This document shows, piece after piece, positions 49,014-56,598 of a DNA stretch of 64,000 nt. This DNA is from Brasilonema sp. UFV-L1 (GTDB lineage Bacteria; Cyanobacteriota; Cyanobacteriia; Cyanobacteriales; Nostocaceae): contig NZ_QMEA01000010.1 of NCBI RefSeq assembly GCF_012912105.1, forward strand, positions 1-64,000, in the 5' to 3' direction. Position numbers and translations under genes: made by a program. How positions within the stretch are numbered: position 1 is the stretch's first letter; every line of letters begins with the position of its first letter. Under the pieces are notes generated by a model. The model had not been told where the DNA came from, did not search any database, and saw only the letters and a list, made by a program, of their open reading frames with translations.

Positions 49014-50990
49014 CTAGAAACTGAACGCGGTTCTAAGAACTCCAACAATCACATCAGGGTTACGTTCATCATGGTTAGGAGCCGTTAGCCACACAATACC
49101 TGGGGTAATGGTGATATTGTCATTCAGGCGATGGGTGTAAAAGGCTTCGATGTGGAATCCAGCATTGCGATCGCTCCTCTGTCCATCTGGTAAACCAATC
49201 GCTTGTGCGAGTGCCGCATTGCTTGTACCCGTTAGCCTAGGTTGCATCCCAAAAATCAAAGCAGCTAAGTTTCCCTTTTTGCCCACGTCAAAAAAAACTA
49301 AATTGAAGCGATAGTCCCACAAATCAGCATTTCCCTTAGTTCCTTCTCCCAAAGTACGTGCAGCGATATACGCTATAGAGCCACCGAAGCTCATTTGTGG
49401 CGTTATTCTGTAATTGAAAGAAAAATCATAACTGTTACCGACAACCGGACCTGCCCCTTTGAGTTTAGCAGCATTACTACCAGTGATCGTATCACTTCCA
49501 GACTCCGGAGAGTAGAAGTGGGCAAAAGGAAAAGACAGCTTGAGCTTTCCAAGAGTGATAACTGGTCGGGCAAAAACCCCATAGCCGCCGCCACCAAAAA
49601 GTCCCACAGACGGGTCGTTTGTGTTGGTTTCTGCTGCTGCAGCCAAGTCGAGGTTGAGCCAGTTACTGACTGTCCATTGCAAACCAATTCCTGTCTGCTG
49701 ACCGATGGGGTAATCGAAGGGGTTGATTGAACCAAAGTATGTTACGGCACCTGTAGCCGCATTAGATAACGGCGTGATGGGTTCTGTGAGAAACCTATCG
49801 CTGGAAAATGCATTCACAAAAACCAAAAATTTGTCTCCTATCGGGAACCTGTATTGCAACCCGTTCAAGCCCAGGTCTCCATCGCCAGATATGCTCGATC
49901 CAAGAAAACGTGTTTCATCAGTGCTACCGCTCAAACGACCCCGTGGAAATTCGGTAGCAGTGTCAAGTCGTCTTAAGTTGATGGCTTCCAGCCCAATAAA
50001 CAAGTTGTCTTTACCCGTGAAGCTGGTATTTAGGTTGAGGTTAGCTCGATAGGCTAATGCAGTGTTATTAGCCTTACCTGCATTTTCACCCCAAGCATTT
50101 CCCAGATAGGTTAACACCCGACCGCTCAGTTTAGTGGTAGTGGAAAACTGCTGTGTCTCTAATATTGCTGTATTCGCTTCCAAAGCATCTACGCGACCTC
50201 TGAGATTCTTCAGTTCTGCGGCGAAATCTTTTTGTAGCCGCTCCAGTGTGACTAAATCTTCTTTACTCACGCCTTGTGACTGTTGTATTGCAATCAGTTC
50301 GTTAATCTGCTCTAAACACTTGTTTAACCCAGCAGCAAACTCATAGCGGCTCATTGCTCGATTGCCTCGGTAGGTGCTATTTGGATAACCTTCAATACAT
50401 CCATACCGCTCTACTAATGACTGCAATGCTCCAAATGCCCAATCTGTTGGCTGCACGTCTGTGAGTTCAGAGACTGAGTTCACTTGCGCTATTTGAGTTG
50501 TTTGTTGTGATGACTTGGAAGCGGGGGCAATACGGTTTGGATAACCAGGGGAGACAGAGGAGGAAAATAAATTTATGTCCATTAACTCTTGTGTCCCTGC
50601 TCCTCTTCTCTCCTCTTCCCTAGTGCAGGCCTCAACAGAGAATCTCTCTAACCAAACGTTATTGGGAGCGGGGGTGTTCCCTACAACAGAAGCAGCTTCA
50701 ATATCCTGTTTAGGCACTTGCGTAACAATTTGGTCACGCATTTGTCCCCTAAAAAATGGGCAGGCTTTGTTTATTGATTTGTCTACCCCAACGATTAATC
50801 GTGGGGCTTGAAAGCCTGCCCATTTTTTTACGTGTAAGACCTCGTCAGAAGTCGTTGACACAGGTAAAGCAGGAGCAGTTTCTTGCTTGCTCATCTCAGA
50901 ATCCAGTGCTAAAGCATCTGCTTCCAGCAGGTACCCACCACAATAGACACTTAGGGCTACTGCTAGACTTTGGTAAAAAAGTTTCACCAT
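49014..50990 (-). CDS. SLH-OprB-type outer-membrane porin
   Basis: About 658 residues from ATG ending at 50990; a TTG 15 codons upstream is less likely. After a signal peptide (LFYQSLAVALSVYCGG), an unusually long 160-residue N-terminal region precedes the SLH domain (VQPTDWAFGALQSLVERYGC, then GYPNSTYRGNRAMSRYEFA), which binds peptidoglycan. A coiled coil (LERLQKDFAAELKNLRGRVD) and a beta-barrel ending in aromatic Phe (VLRTAFSF) follow. Family role: passive or iron/carbohydrate uptake channel in cyanobacterial outer membranes. The N-terminal region contains a 26-codon palindromic insertion (50751-50828) and another repeat-derived stretch (about 50545-50670). Confidence 0.9.
   Translation of the reverse strand: MVKLFYQSLAVALSVYCGGYLLEADALALDSEMSKQETAPALPVSTTSDEVLHVKKWAGFQAPRLIVGVDKSINKACPFFRGQMRDQIVTQVPKQDIEAASVVGNTPAPNNVWLERFSVEACTREEERRGAGTQELMDINLFSSSVSPGYPNRIAPASKSSQQTTQIAQVNSVSELTDVQPTDWAFGALQSLVERYGCIEGYPNSTYRGNRAMSRYEFAAGLNKCLEQINELIAIQQSQGVSKEDLVTLERLQKDFAAELKNLRGRVDALEANTAILETQQFSTTTKLSGRVLTYLGNAWGENAGKANNTALAYRANLNLNTSFTGKDNLFIGLEAINLRRLDTATEFPRGRLSGSTDETRFLGSSISGDGDLGLNGLQYRFPIGDKFLVFVNAFSSDRFLTEPITPLSNAATGAVTYFGSINPFDYPIGQQTGIGLQWTVSNWLNLDLAAAAETNTNDPSVGLFGGGGYGVFARPVITLGKLKLSFPFAHFYSPESGSDTITGSNAAKLKGAGPVVGNSYDFSFNYRITPQMSFGGSIAYIAARTLGEGTKGNADLWDYRFNLVFFDVGKKGNLAALIFGMQPRLTGTSNAALAQAIGLPDGQRSDRNAGFHIEAFYTHRLNDNITITPGIVWLTAPNHDERNPDVIVGVLRTAFSF
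50751..50828. mobile_element. 78-bp palindromic element inserted in frame in the porin gene
   Basis: Perfect 17-bp terminal inverted repeats (AAAAAATGGGCAGGCTT at 50751-50767, complement at 50812-50828) and an inner inverted repeat CCCCAACGATTAATCGTGGGG-like (CCCC...GGGG near 50786-50806). The 78 bp equal exactly 26 codons, read as KKWAGFQAP through KACPFF in the porin. TA occurs at both borders (50750-50751 and 50829-50830). It looks like a small MITE captured as coding sequence. Confidence 0.65.
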
Positions 50991-51035
50991 ATGACAAAGA
51001 GTTGAATTTTGATAAATATTTGCTGATAAAGACAA

Positions 51036-51496
51036 AATACACTATTTTTCGGCAGAAATCATAATATTTTATTCCTTGACGACACATTAGGTTTGGTAAA
51101 CTTGTTAAAGACATTGTGAGGTCTCTCTCTAGAAAGGATTATCCAGTTCTCAAGAGTCGTTCGTGATTTCAGTGCTGGTTAGTTGATGCGACAGATAATA
51201 CAAGATTGAGCAGTATAGAATATATCAGTTTACACCTGTTGGGCACAGATTATCCAATCAGCCCAAGTTTTTAGTTATAAAGTCATGAAATTTGCAGATT
51301 GTCTTTGAAATCGCTTTTGTTACAAGTGGTTCATCCAATTGGGTGAATGCGAAATTGAGCTTGGGAATATAACCTGAAAGAAGAATGACTTTTAAAAAAA
51401 CTTGTTTGGTTGGTATCCAATACAGGAAAAACTGCCAAACCCTCCATAATTGTCTTCCTTGATACATCTATTATTTCTTAATTAAAAGGTCAGAGT
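51036..51496. other. Divergent intergenic region
   Basis: It separates the porin (minus) and a PAS kinase (plus). A 69-codon minus-strand frame at 51258-51467 has no convincing ribosome site or family and is not annotated. No strong repeat or terminator is seen; promoters for both genes are presumably here. Confidence 0.4.
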
Positions 51497-54487
51497 GTGA
51501 ATGAAACTGTGAAAGCGCTGCATACATCAAATTCTCAACAAGAAGCATTGCCCTTGCTGGAAAAAATTGCTGCTAACTTACCAGGAATGATTTTCCAATT
51601 CCTCAAGCGGCAAGATGGTTCTCAGTTTGTGATATATGCCAGTTCTGGTTGTAGAGAACTGTTTGAATTGGAACCAGAAGTGATGCAGGAAGACTTTCAA
51701 GTATTACACAAACTGACTCATCCACAAGATATTAAAGCTTTTGAAGAATCTATTGCCATTTCTTGCGCGACAGGAAAACCTTGGCAATGGGAAGGTCGCA
51801 TCATCACAAATAGTGGCAAACTTAAGTGGATTCAAGGGACTTCTCGCGCCGAACAACAACCATCAGGAGATACGATTTGGGATGGTTTCTTCATAGATAT
51901 TACAGACAGGAAGTTAGCTGAGGAAAAATTACGAGAAAGTGAGGCACGGTATAAGGCAATTTTGGATGCAATTCCTGATTTGATGTTTCGTATGAGTCGT
52001 GATGGGAAGTATCTAGATTTTAAAGGTGAGGGAGCAAATATCACCATTCCTAAAAATGAAATCATCGGAAAAAATTTATATGATTTCTTACCTGCAGATG
52101 TTGCCCTACAAAGTCAAAAGGCAATTGCAAAGACTTTGGATTCAAAAACTTTGCAAACGTATGAATATCAACTACCAACACCTCTGGGAATGAGAGATTA
52201 TGAGGCGCGGCTAGTCGTCAGTGGAAAAGATGAAGTTGTCGCAATTGTACGAGACATCACAGAACGCAAACAAACGGAAGTCACTTTGAAAAATTTGGCA
52301 CAAAAGTTTGCTAAAGTTTTTCGTTCAAGCCCTAATCCGATTTCGATTAGCACCCTTGCAGAAGGACGTTACATAGAAGTTAATGACAGTTTTGTGAAAC
52401 ACTTGGGTTATGAAAGCGAGGAAGTCATTGGTCGTACTGCTTTTGATTTAAATATTTGGGTTCACAAGAGCGATCGCGCCACCGTATTGCAAGAATTACA
52501 CAAACACGGGGTCGTGCGCAACATGGAATTTGAATTCCGCCGCAAGTCTGGTGAGATACAAACTGGACTATTTTGCGCCGAAGTCATTCATTTAGATGGT
52601 ATTCCCTGCTTATTATCAGTAACTCATGATATCACCGAACGCAAACAAGCAGAACTTGCTCTGCGCGAGTCAGAGGAAAAGTTTTCTAAAGCCTTTTGTT
52701 CTAGTCCGAATCCAATTACTATTGTGACTCTTAAGGATGGGCGCTACGTTGAAGTTAACGACACCTTCCTGCAAATCACTGGCTTTGATCGAGAAGAAGT
52801 GATTGGTCATACCCGCAGTGAGTTAAATGTTTGGGTCAATTCCTCTGACATTGCCAAAATAGAACAGATGTTGCAAGAACAGGGGTTTATTCGCAATTTT
52901 GAAACAGAATTTTACACAAAATCTGGTGAGACGAGAGTCATGCTGTTCTCAGCTGAGGTGATTACTTTAGGTGGAGAACTTTGTATGCTTTGTGTGAGTA
53001 ATGATATTACAGAACGCAAGCAGACAGAAGAACTACTGCGCCTCTCTTCAAAACGCGATCGCCTACTTGCTCAAACATTATCACGAATTCGTCAGTCGCT
53101 CAATCTCGACGAAATTCTGCAAACCACCGTCAACGAAGTTCGGCAATTTTTAGAAGCGGATCGAGTTTTTATTGCTTTAAATGATAATGATGCTCAGTCG
53201 AGAATCTTTGCCGAATCAGTAGCGGCTGAATATCCATCAGTCCTGAATTGGAAAAATGAGGATAAAACTCTTCTAGAAGAATTAAAAACAATCCTAAAAA
53301 GCAATCAGGTACGTATAGTTGAAGATACCACAAAAATATCAGCATCTACAAAATTAAAAGCGCTCTATAAACAATTCCAAACGAGAGCGAACTTAGCTGT
53401 ACCAATCATGCAAGATGAAGAAGTGTTTGGTGCGTTGATTGCTAACCAATGCAGTAAACCACGTCATTGGAGTGCGATAGAAATTGACTTGCTCCAGCAA
53501 ATGTCAGAACAAGTGGCGATCGCCATTCAGCAAGGACAACTTTATCAAAAACTAGAGCAACTAAACACGAATTTGGAACGTCAAGTAGAAGAACGCACTG
53601 CACAACTACAGCAGAAAATGCTGGAACTTCAAGAATTGAACAGTGTAAAAGATGTCGTTCTGCACACCGTTTCCCATGAACTGCGAACTTCAGTGATGGG
53701 TAATTTGATGGTATTGAATAATTTGCTGCATAAAGGACAAGGGGAAGACAATCCCATGCGGACATCTTCTCCATTAAGGGGAGGAAATTCCTGTGCAAAA
53801 GTTTCCTCTGATAAAAACTATGCCCTGCAGACACGCTACACGAATCCAGGATTCTCTCGGTTGAGAGGAATGTCACCAGACAAAGAGAACTTATCTGTTC
53901 CATCCCCTCTGCTTGTATCTCGCTCAATCATTGAGCGCATGATTCAAGGAAATGATCGCCAACTAGAAATGATTGAATCATTAGTTGAACTTCATTCCAC
54001 CGAAGCACAAGGAATTGTTCTTCATCGTGAGGTCGTTTCTTTTAACTTATTGGTTGGTATAATTATCAGAGATCTAGAGCCAATCCTGACACAGCATCAA
54101 TCAACGGTGAAAAGTCTGGTTCCAAATGATTTACCACCAGTCATTGCTGACCCAGCTCAGCTGCACAAAGTTTTTGTCAACTTGTTCAATCATAGCTGGC
54201 AACACAATCCACCAGGAGTAAAATTTACCCTAAAAGCCACAGTTGAGGCAGGAAGGATTCGCTTACAGATTCAAGATGACGGTGTAGGGATGAGTAAATT
54301 GGAATGCGATCGCCTCTTCGATTTGTATGTGCGCGAACCACAAGCCCGTTGTTCAACAAGGATTGGCGTTAAAATGTATCTTTGTCGGCAAATTATTAAA
54401 GCACACGGTGGTGAAATAGGCGTCAGTTGCAACCGTAAACGTGGTTTAACTTTCTACTTCACATTACCTCTGGCGATTCCATCTTAA
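51497..54487 (+). CDS. Multi-PAS/GAF histidine kinase with interrupted H-box domain and degenerate ATP site
   Basis: 996 residues, GTG start, soluble. PAS domains at about 10-140, 148-260, 270-390 and 395-515, with PAS 3 and 4 near-duplicates (SSPNPISISTLAEGRYIEVN against SSPNPITIVTLKDGRYVEVN). A GAF domain follows (about 530-690), then a coiled coil and H-box VLHTVSHELRTSVMG. About 54 residues (751-804) are inserted between the two helices of the H-box domain compared with the paralogue at 56599. In the ATPase part the N-box reads NLFNHSWQH instead of NLIVNAVKH, and the G2 box reads RIGVKMYL instead of GLGLGLYL. It may be a pseudokinase acting as a sensor or partner. Confidence 0.88.
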   Translation: MNETVKALHTSNSQQEALPLLEKIAANLPGMIFQFLKRQDGSQFVIYASSGCRELFELEPEVMQEDFQVLHKLTHPQDIKAFEESIAISCATGKPWQWEGRIITNSGKLKWIQGTSRAEQQPSGDTIWDGFFIDITDRKLAEEKLRESEARYKAILDAIPDLMFRMSRDGKYLDFKGEGANITIPKNEIIGKNLYDFLPADVALQSQKAIAKTLDSKTLQTYEYQLPTPLGMRDYEARLVVSGKDEVVAIVRDITERKQTEVTLKNLAQKFAKVFRSSPNPISISTLAEGRYIEVNDSFVKHLGYESEEVIGRTAFDLNIWVHKSDRATVLQELHKHGVVRNMEFEFRRKSGEIQTGLFCAEVIHLDGIPCLLSVTHDITERKQAELALRESEEKFSKAFCSSPNPITIVTLKDGRYVEVNDTFLQITGFDREEVIGHTRSELNVWVNSSDIAKIEQMLQEQGFIRNFETEFYTKSGETRVMLFSAEVITLGGELCMLCVSNDITERKQTEELLRLSSKRDRLLAQTLSRIRQSLNLDEILQTTVNEVRQFLEADRVFIALNDNDAQSRIFAESVAAEYPSVLNWKNEDKTLLEELKTILKSNQVRIVEDTTKISASTKLKALYKQFQTRANLAVPIMQDEEVFGALIANQCSKPRHWSAIEIDLLQQMSEQVAIAIQQGQLYQKLEQLNTNLERQVEERTAQLQQKMLELQELNSVKDVVLHTVSHELRTSVMGNLMVLNNLLHKGQGEDNPMRTSSPLRGGNSCAKVSSDKNYALQTRYTNPGFSRLRGMSPDKENLSVPSPLLVSRSIIERMIQGNDRQLEMIESLVELHSTEAQGIVLHREVVSFNLLVGIIIRDLEPILTQHQSTVKSLVPNDLPPVIADPAQLHKVFVNLFNHSWQHNPPGVKFTLKATVEAGRIRLQIQDDGVGMSKLECDRLFDLYVREPQARCSTRIGVKMYLCRQIIKAHGGEIGVSCNRKRGLTFYFTLPLAIPS
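53747..53908 (+). repeat. In-frame repeat-derived insertion in the H-box domain
   Basis: 162 bp (54 codons) present in this kinase but absent from its paralogue. The DNA resembles interspersed intergenic repeats (TGCAGACACGCTACACGAAT and a T/C-rich arm CTCTCGGTTGAGAGG), and the encoded residues (SSPLRGGNSCAKVSS, GFSRLRGMSPDKE) are low-complexity and unlike kinase helices. Confidence 0.55.
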
Positions 54488-54666
54488 GAAGTCTTTTCTA
54501 GAAGCTTTTAAAGTTGAGGAGATAGCGAGTTGCACGGCTCTCCATAGTTTTAAAAACCTTTTCATAAACATAGAGTAAACTTTTTATAACCTAACTTTTA
54601 CTTTATGCTTCAGTGTATACCGGTATTATATAAAATTGGGTATATACTCTGAGAAAAATATTTATC

Positions 54667-55959
54667 ATGGGCACAAATCTAACCGAAATCTCGTCTATCA
54701 CACGGCTCTCCGTCGCCGATGATGGCACCGAGGGGAATAACAGCTCCTCCACCCCCGCCATTTCCGCTGATGGGCGCTTTGTGGCGTTTTCGTCAAATGC
54801 CGACAACTTGGTACCGGGAGACACCAACACCAACAACAGTAGCGATATCTTCGTTCGCGACCTCCTAACGGGCACTATCACTCTGGTCTCCGTTGCCGAG
54901 GATGGCACCCAAGGGGGTACCTCCAGCTTCTCCTCTACCCCCTCCATTTCTGCTGATGGGCGCTTTGTGGCGTTTTATTCATTTGCCAACAACTTGGTAC
55001 CGGGAGACACCAACAACAATAGCGATATCTTCGTTCGCGACCTCCAGACGGGCACTACTACCCGAGTCTCCGTCGCCGACGATGGCACCCAAGGGAATAA
55101 CTTCTCCTCTAGCCCCTCCATTTCCGCTGATGGGCGCTTTGTGGCGTTTTCGTCAAATGCCAACAACTTGGTACCGGGAGACACCAACAACAATAGTGAC
55201 ATCTTCGTTCGCGACCTCCAGACGGGCACCACTACTCTAGTCTCCGTCGCCGACGATAGCATCCAAGGGGGTACCTCCAGCTTCTCCTCTAACCCCTCCA
55301 TTTCCGCTGATGGGCGCTTTGTAGCGTTTACGTCAAGTGCCAACAACCTGGTAGCGGGAGACACCAACAACAATAGCGATATCTTCGTTCGCGACCTCCA
55401 GACGGGCACCACTACCCGAGTTTCCGTTGCTGAAGATGGCACCCAGGGGAATCGCAGCTCGTCTAGCCCCTCCATTTCCGCTGATGGGCGCTTTGTGGCG
55501 TTTGAGTCTTCTGCTTACAACCTGGTACCGCGAGACACCAACAACAGTAGCGATATCTTCGTTCGCGACCTCCTGACGGGCAGCCTCACCCGAGTCTCCG
55601 TCGCCGAGGATGGCACCCAGGGGAATAACTTCTCCTCTGGTCCCTCGATTTCCGCTGATGGGCGTTTTGTGGCGTTTTCGTCAAATGCCAGTAACCTGGT
55701 AGCAGGAGACACCAACAACAGTAGCGATATCTTCGTTCGCGATCTCCAGACGGGTACCACTACTCTAGTCTCCGTGGCCGATGATAACATCCAAGGGGGT
55801 ATCTTCACCAGCTCCTCTACCCCCTCCATTTCCGCCAATGGGAACTTTGTGGCGTTTTCGTCAACTGCTTTCAACTTGGTAGCGGGAGACACCAACAACA
55901 GTAGCGATATCTTCCTAGCAACCTTAACTGGTGTTGATAGCACTACCTCCATAATTTAA
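54667..55959 (+). CDS. Seven-repeat beta-propeller (TolB/PD40-like) protein
   Basis: 430 residues made almost wholly of seven tandem repeats of about 58-62 residues. Each has the pattern xxTRVSVADDGTQG, SISADGRFVAFSSNANNLV, GDTNNNSDIFVRDLQTG. Seven such units fit a seven-bladed propeller of the WD40-like PD40/TolB class. There is no signal peptide. The Asp/Asn-rich loops (GDTNNNSD) may bind calcium. Blades are nearly identical at DNA level and the gene is markedly more GC-rich than its neighbours, pointing to recent internal amplification. It lies between two related PAS kinases and could be a scaffold or ligand-binding partner (inference). Confidence 0.85.
   Translation: MGTNLTEISSITRLSVADDGTEGNNSSSTPAISADGRFVAFSSNADNLVPGDTNTNNSSDIFVRDLLTGTITLVSVAEDGTQGGTSSFSSTPSISADGRFVAFYSFANNLVPGDTNNNSDIFVRDLQTGTTTRVSVADDGTQGNNFSSSPSISADGRFVAFSSNANNLVPGDTNNNSDIFVRDLQTGTTTLVSVADDSIQGGTSSFSSNPSISADGRFVAFTSSANNLVAGDTNNNSDIFVRDLQTGTTTRVSVAEDGTQGNRSSSSPSISADGRFVAFESSAYNLVPRDTNNSSDIFVRDLLTGSLTRVSVAEDGTQGNNFSSGPSISADGRFVAFSSNASNLVAGDTNNSSDIFVRDLQTGTTTLVSVADDNIQGGIFTSSSTPSISANGNFVAFSSTAFNLVAGDTNNSSDIFLATLTGVDSTTSII
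54685..55940 (+). repeat. Seven tandem ~174-186-bp DNA repeats
   Basis: The coding repeats of the propeller gene. Phrases such as TCCGCTGATGGGCGCTTTGT and GCGATATCTTCGTTCGCGAC recur nearly unchanged in every unit except the last, which is the most diverged. Confidence 0.85.
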
Positions 55960-56173
55960 GTTATTTTCAAACCGCCCTTTTTATGAAAAGCCAAGTATTT
56001 AGTGATTGATTATACTTTTTTTGCTCTACGATCGCAGATGGTCGTCTTGTTCTTAAATGTCCAAAGGGCAGTCAAAATGTATTTTGCACAGACAACGAAG
56101 CGACATGATTCGGACATTTTAGAATCAAGCCTGTAAAGTTTCATACCATAAAATGCTTGGCTAGCTAGAGCAC

Positions 56174-56282
56174 CGGTACATTAATCAGAATCGAGGATAA
56201 AAAACCCGGTTTCTTCGCCTGAAAAAATTGATATCTCGTTGGTTCGATTTAAAGAAACCGGATTTTTGGCATTACTGTACCG
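56174..56282. repeat. 109-bp nested inverted-repeat element
   Basis: Outer arms CGGTACATTAAT / ATTACTGTACCG match 11 of 12; inner arms AAAACCCGGTTTCTT (56201-56215) and AAGAAACCGGATTTT (56252-56266) match 14 of 15. This is a MITE-like palindrome of a type frequent in filamentous cyanobacteria. Confidence 0.55.
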
Positions 56283-56328
56283 ACGCTTTAAGTTTTTTCT
56301 GCACCCAGGCGATCGCCCTGGTGTATCT

Positions 56329-56364
56329 TCACACTGTTGCTCTGTGCGACAGTGTGATTCTTTT
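56329..56364 (+). terminator. Terminator-like hairpin
   Basis: TCACACTGT (56329-56337) pairs with ACAGTGTGA (56349-56357), 11-nt loop, followed by TTCTTTT. It is 370 nt beyond the propeller gene, so it may end a long 3' UTR or a separate small transcript. Confidence 0.5.
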
Positions 56365-56598
56365 GGTCTATATGGCGCAGTGATGGGTAAAATTTAATGT
56401 GATATGCAAAAGCTAAAGCCTCCGGAGAATCGCCAGTAAACCTGATAGAAGTATTAGTTACGCCTTAAGGGAGTGTTCGTTGTAGATCGCAGGCGTTCAG
56501 CATCTTATATATATTAAGAAATATCTGATTGAATTGTTTGGAACCCATGAGATGATGAACACAGATCATCCTCCGTCCAAATTAAATATGAGGGTGCG

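Larger units (their letters stand above)
55960..56598. other. 640-bp intergenic region with palindromic elements
   Basis: No gene is supported. An element at 56174-56282 and a hairpin at 56329-56364 are listed separately. HIP1-like GGCGATCGCC lies at about 56308. The final 200 nt form the leader of the membrane kinase at 56599. Confidence 0.5.

Noticed and set aside
51258-51467. 69-codon minus-strand frame in the porin-kinase gap
   Set aside because: No recognised family, no clear ribosome site, and it lies in the expected promoter region of the porin.
53747-53908. Possible sequencing or assembly error in the PAS kinase
   Set aside because: The inserted segment is an exact number of codons with no stop and resembles interspersed repeats, so a real insertion is more likely than an error.
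54603-55952. Long minus-strand open frames across the propeller gene
   Set aside because: They are antisense shadows kept open by the GC-rich DNA repeats; the plus-strand frame has the propeller pattern.
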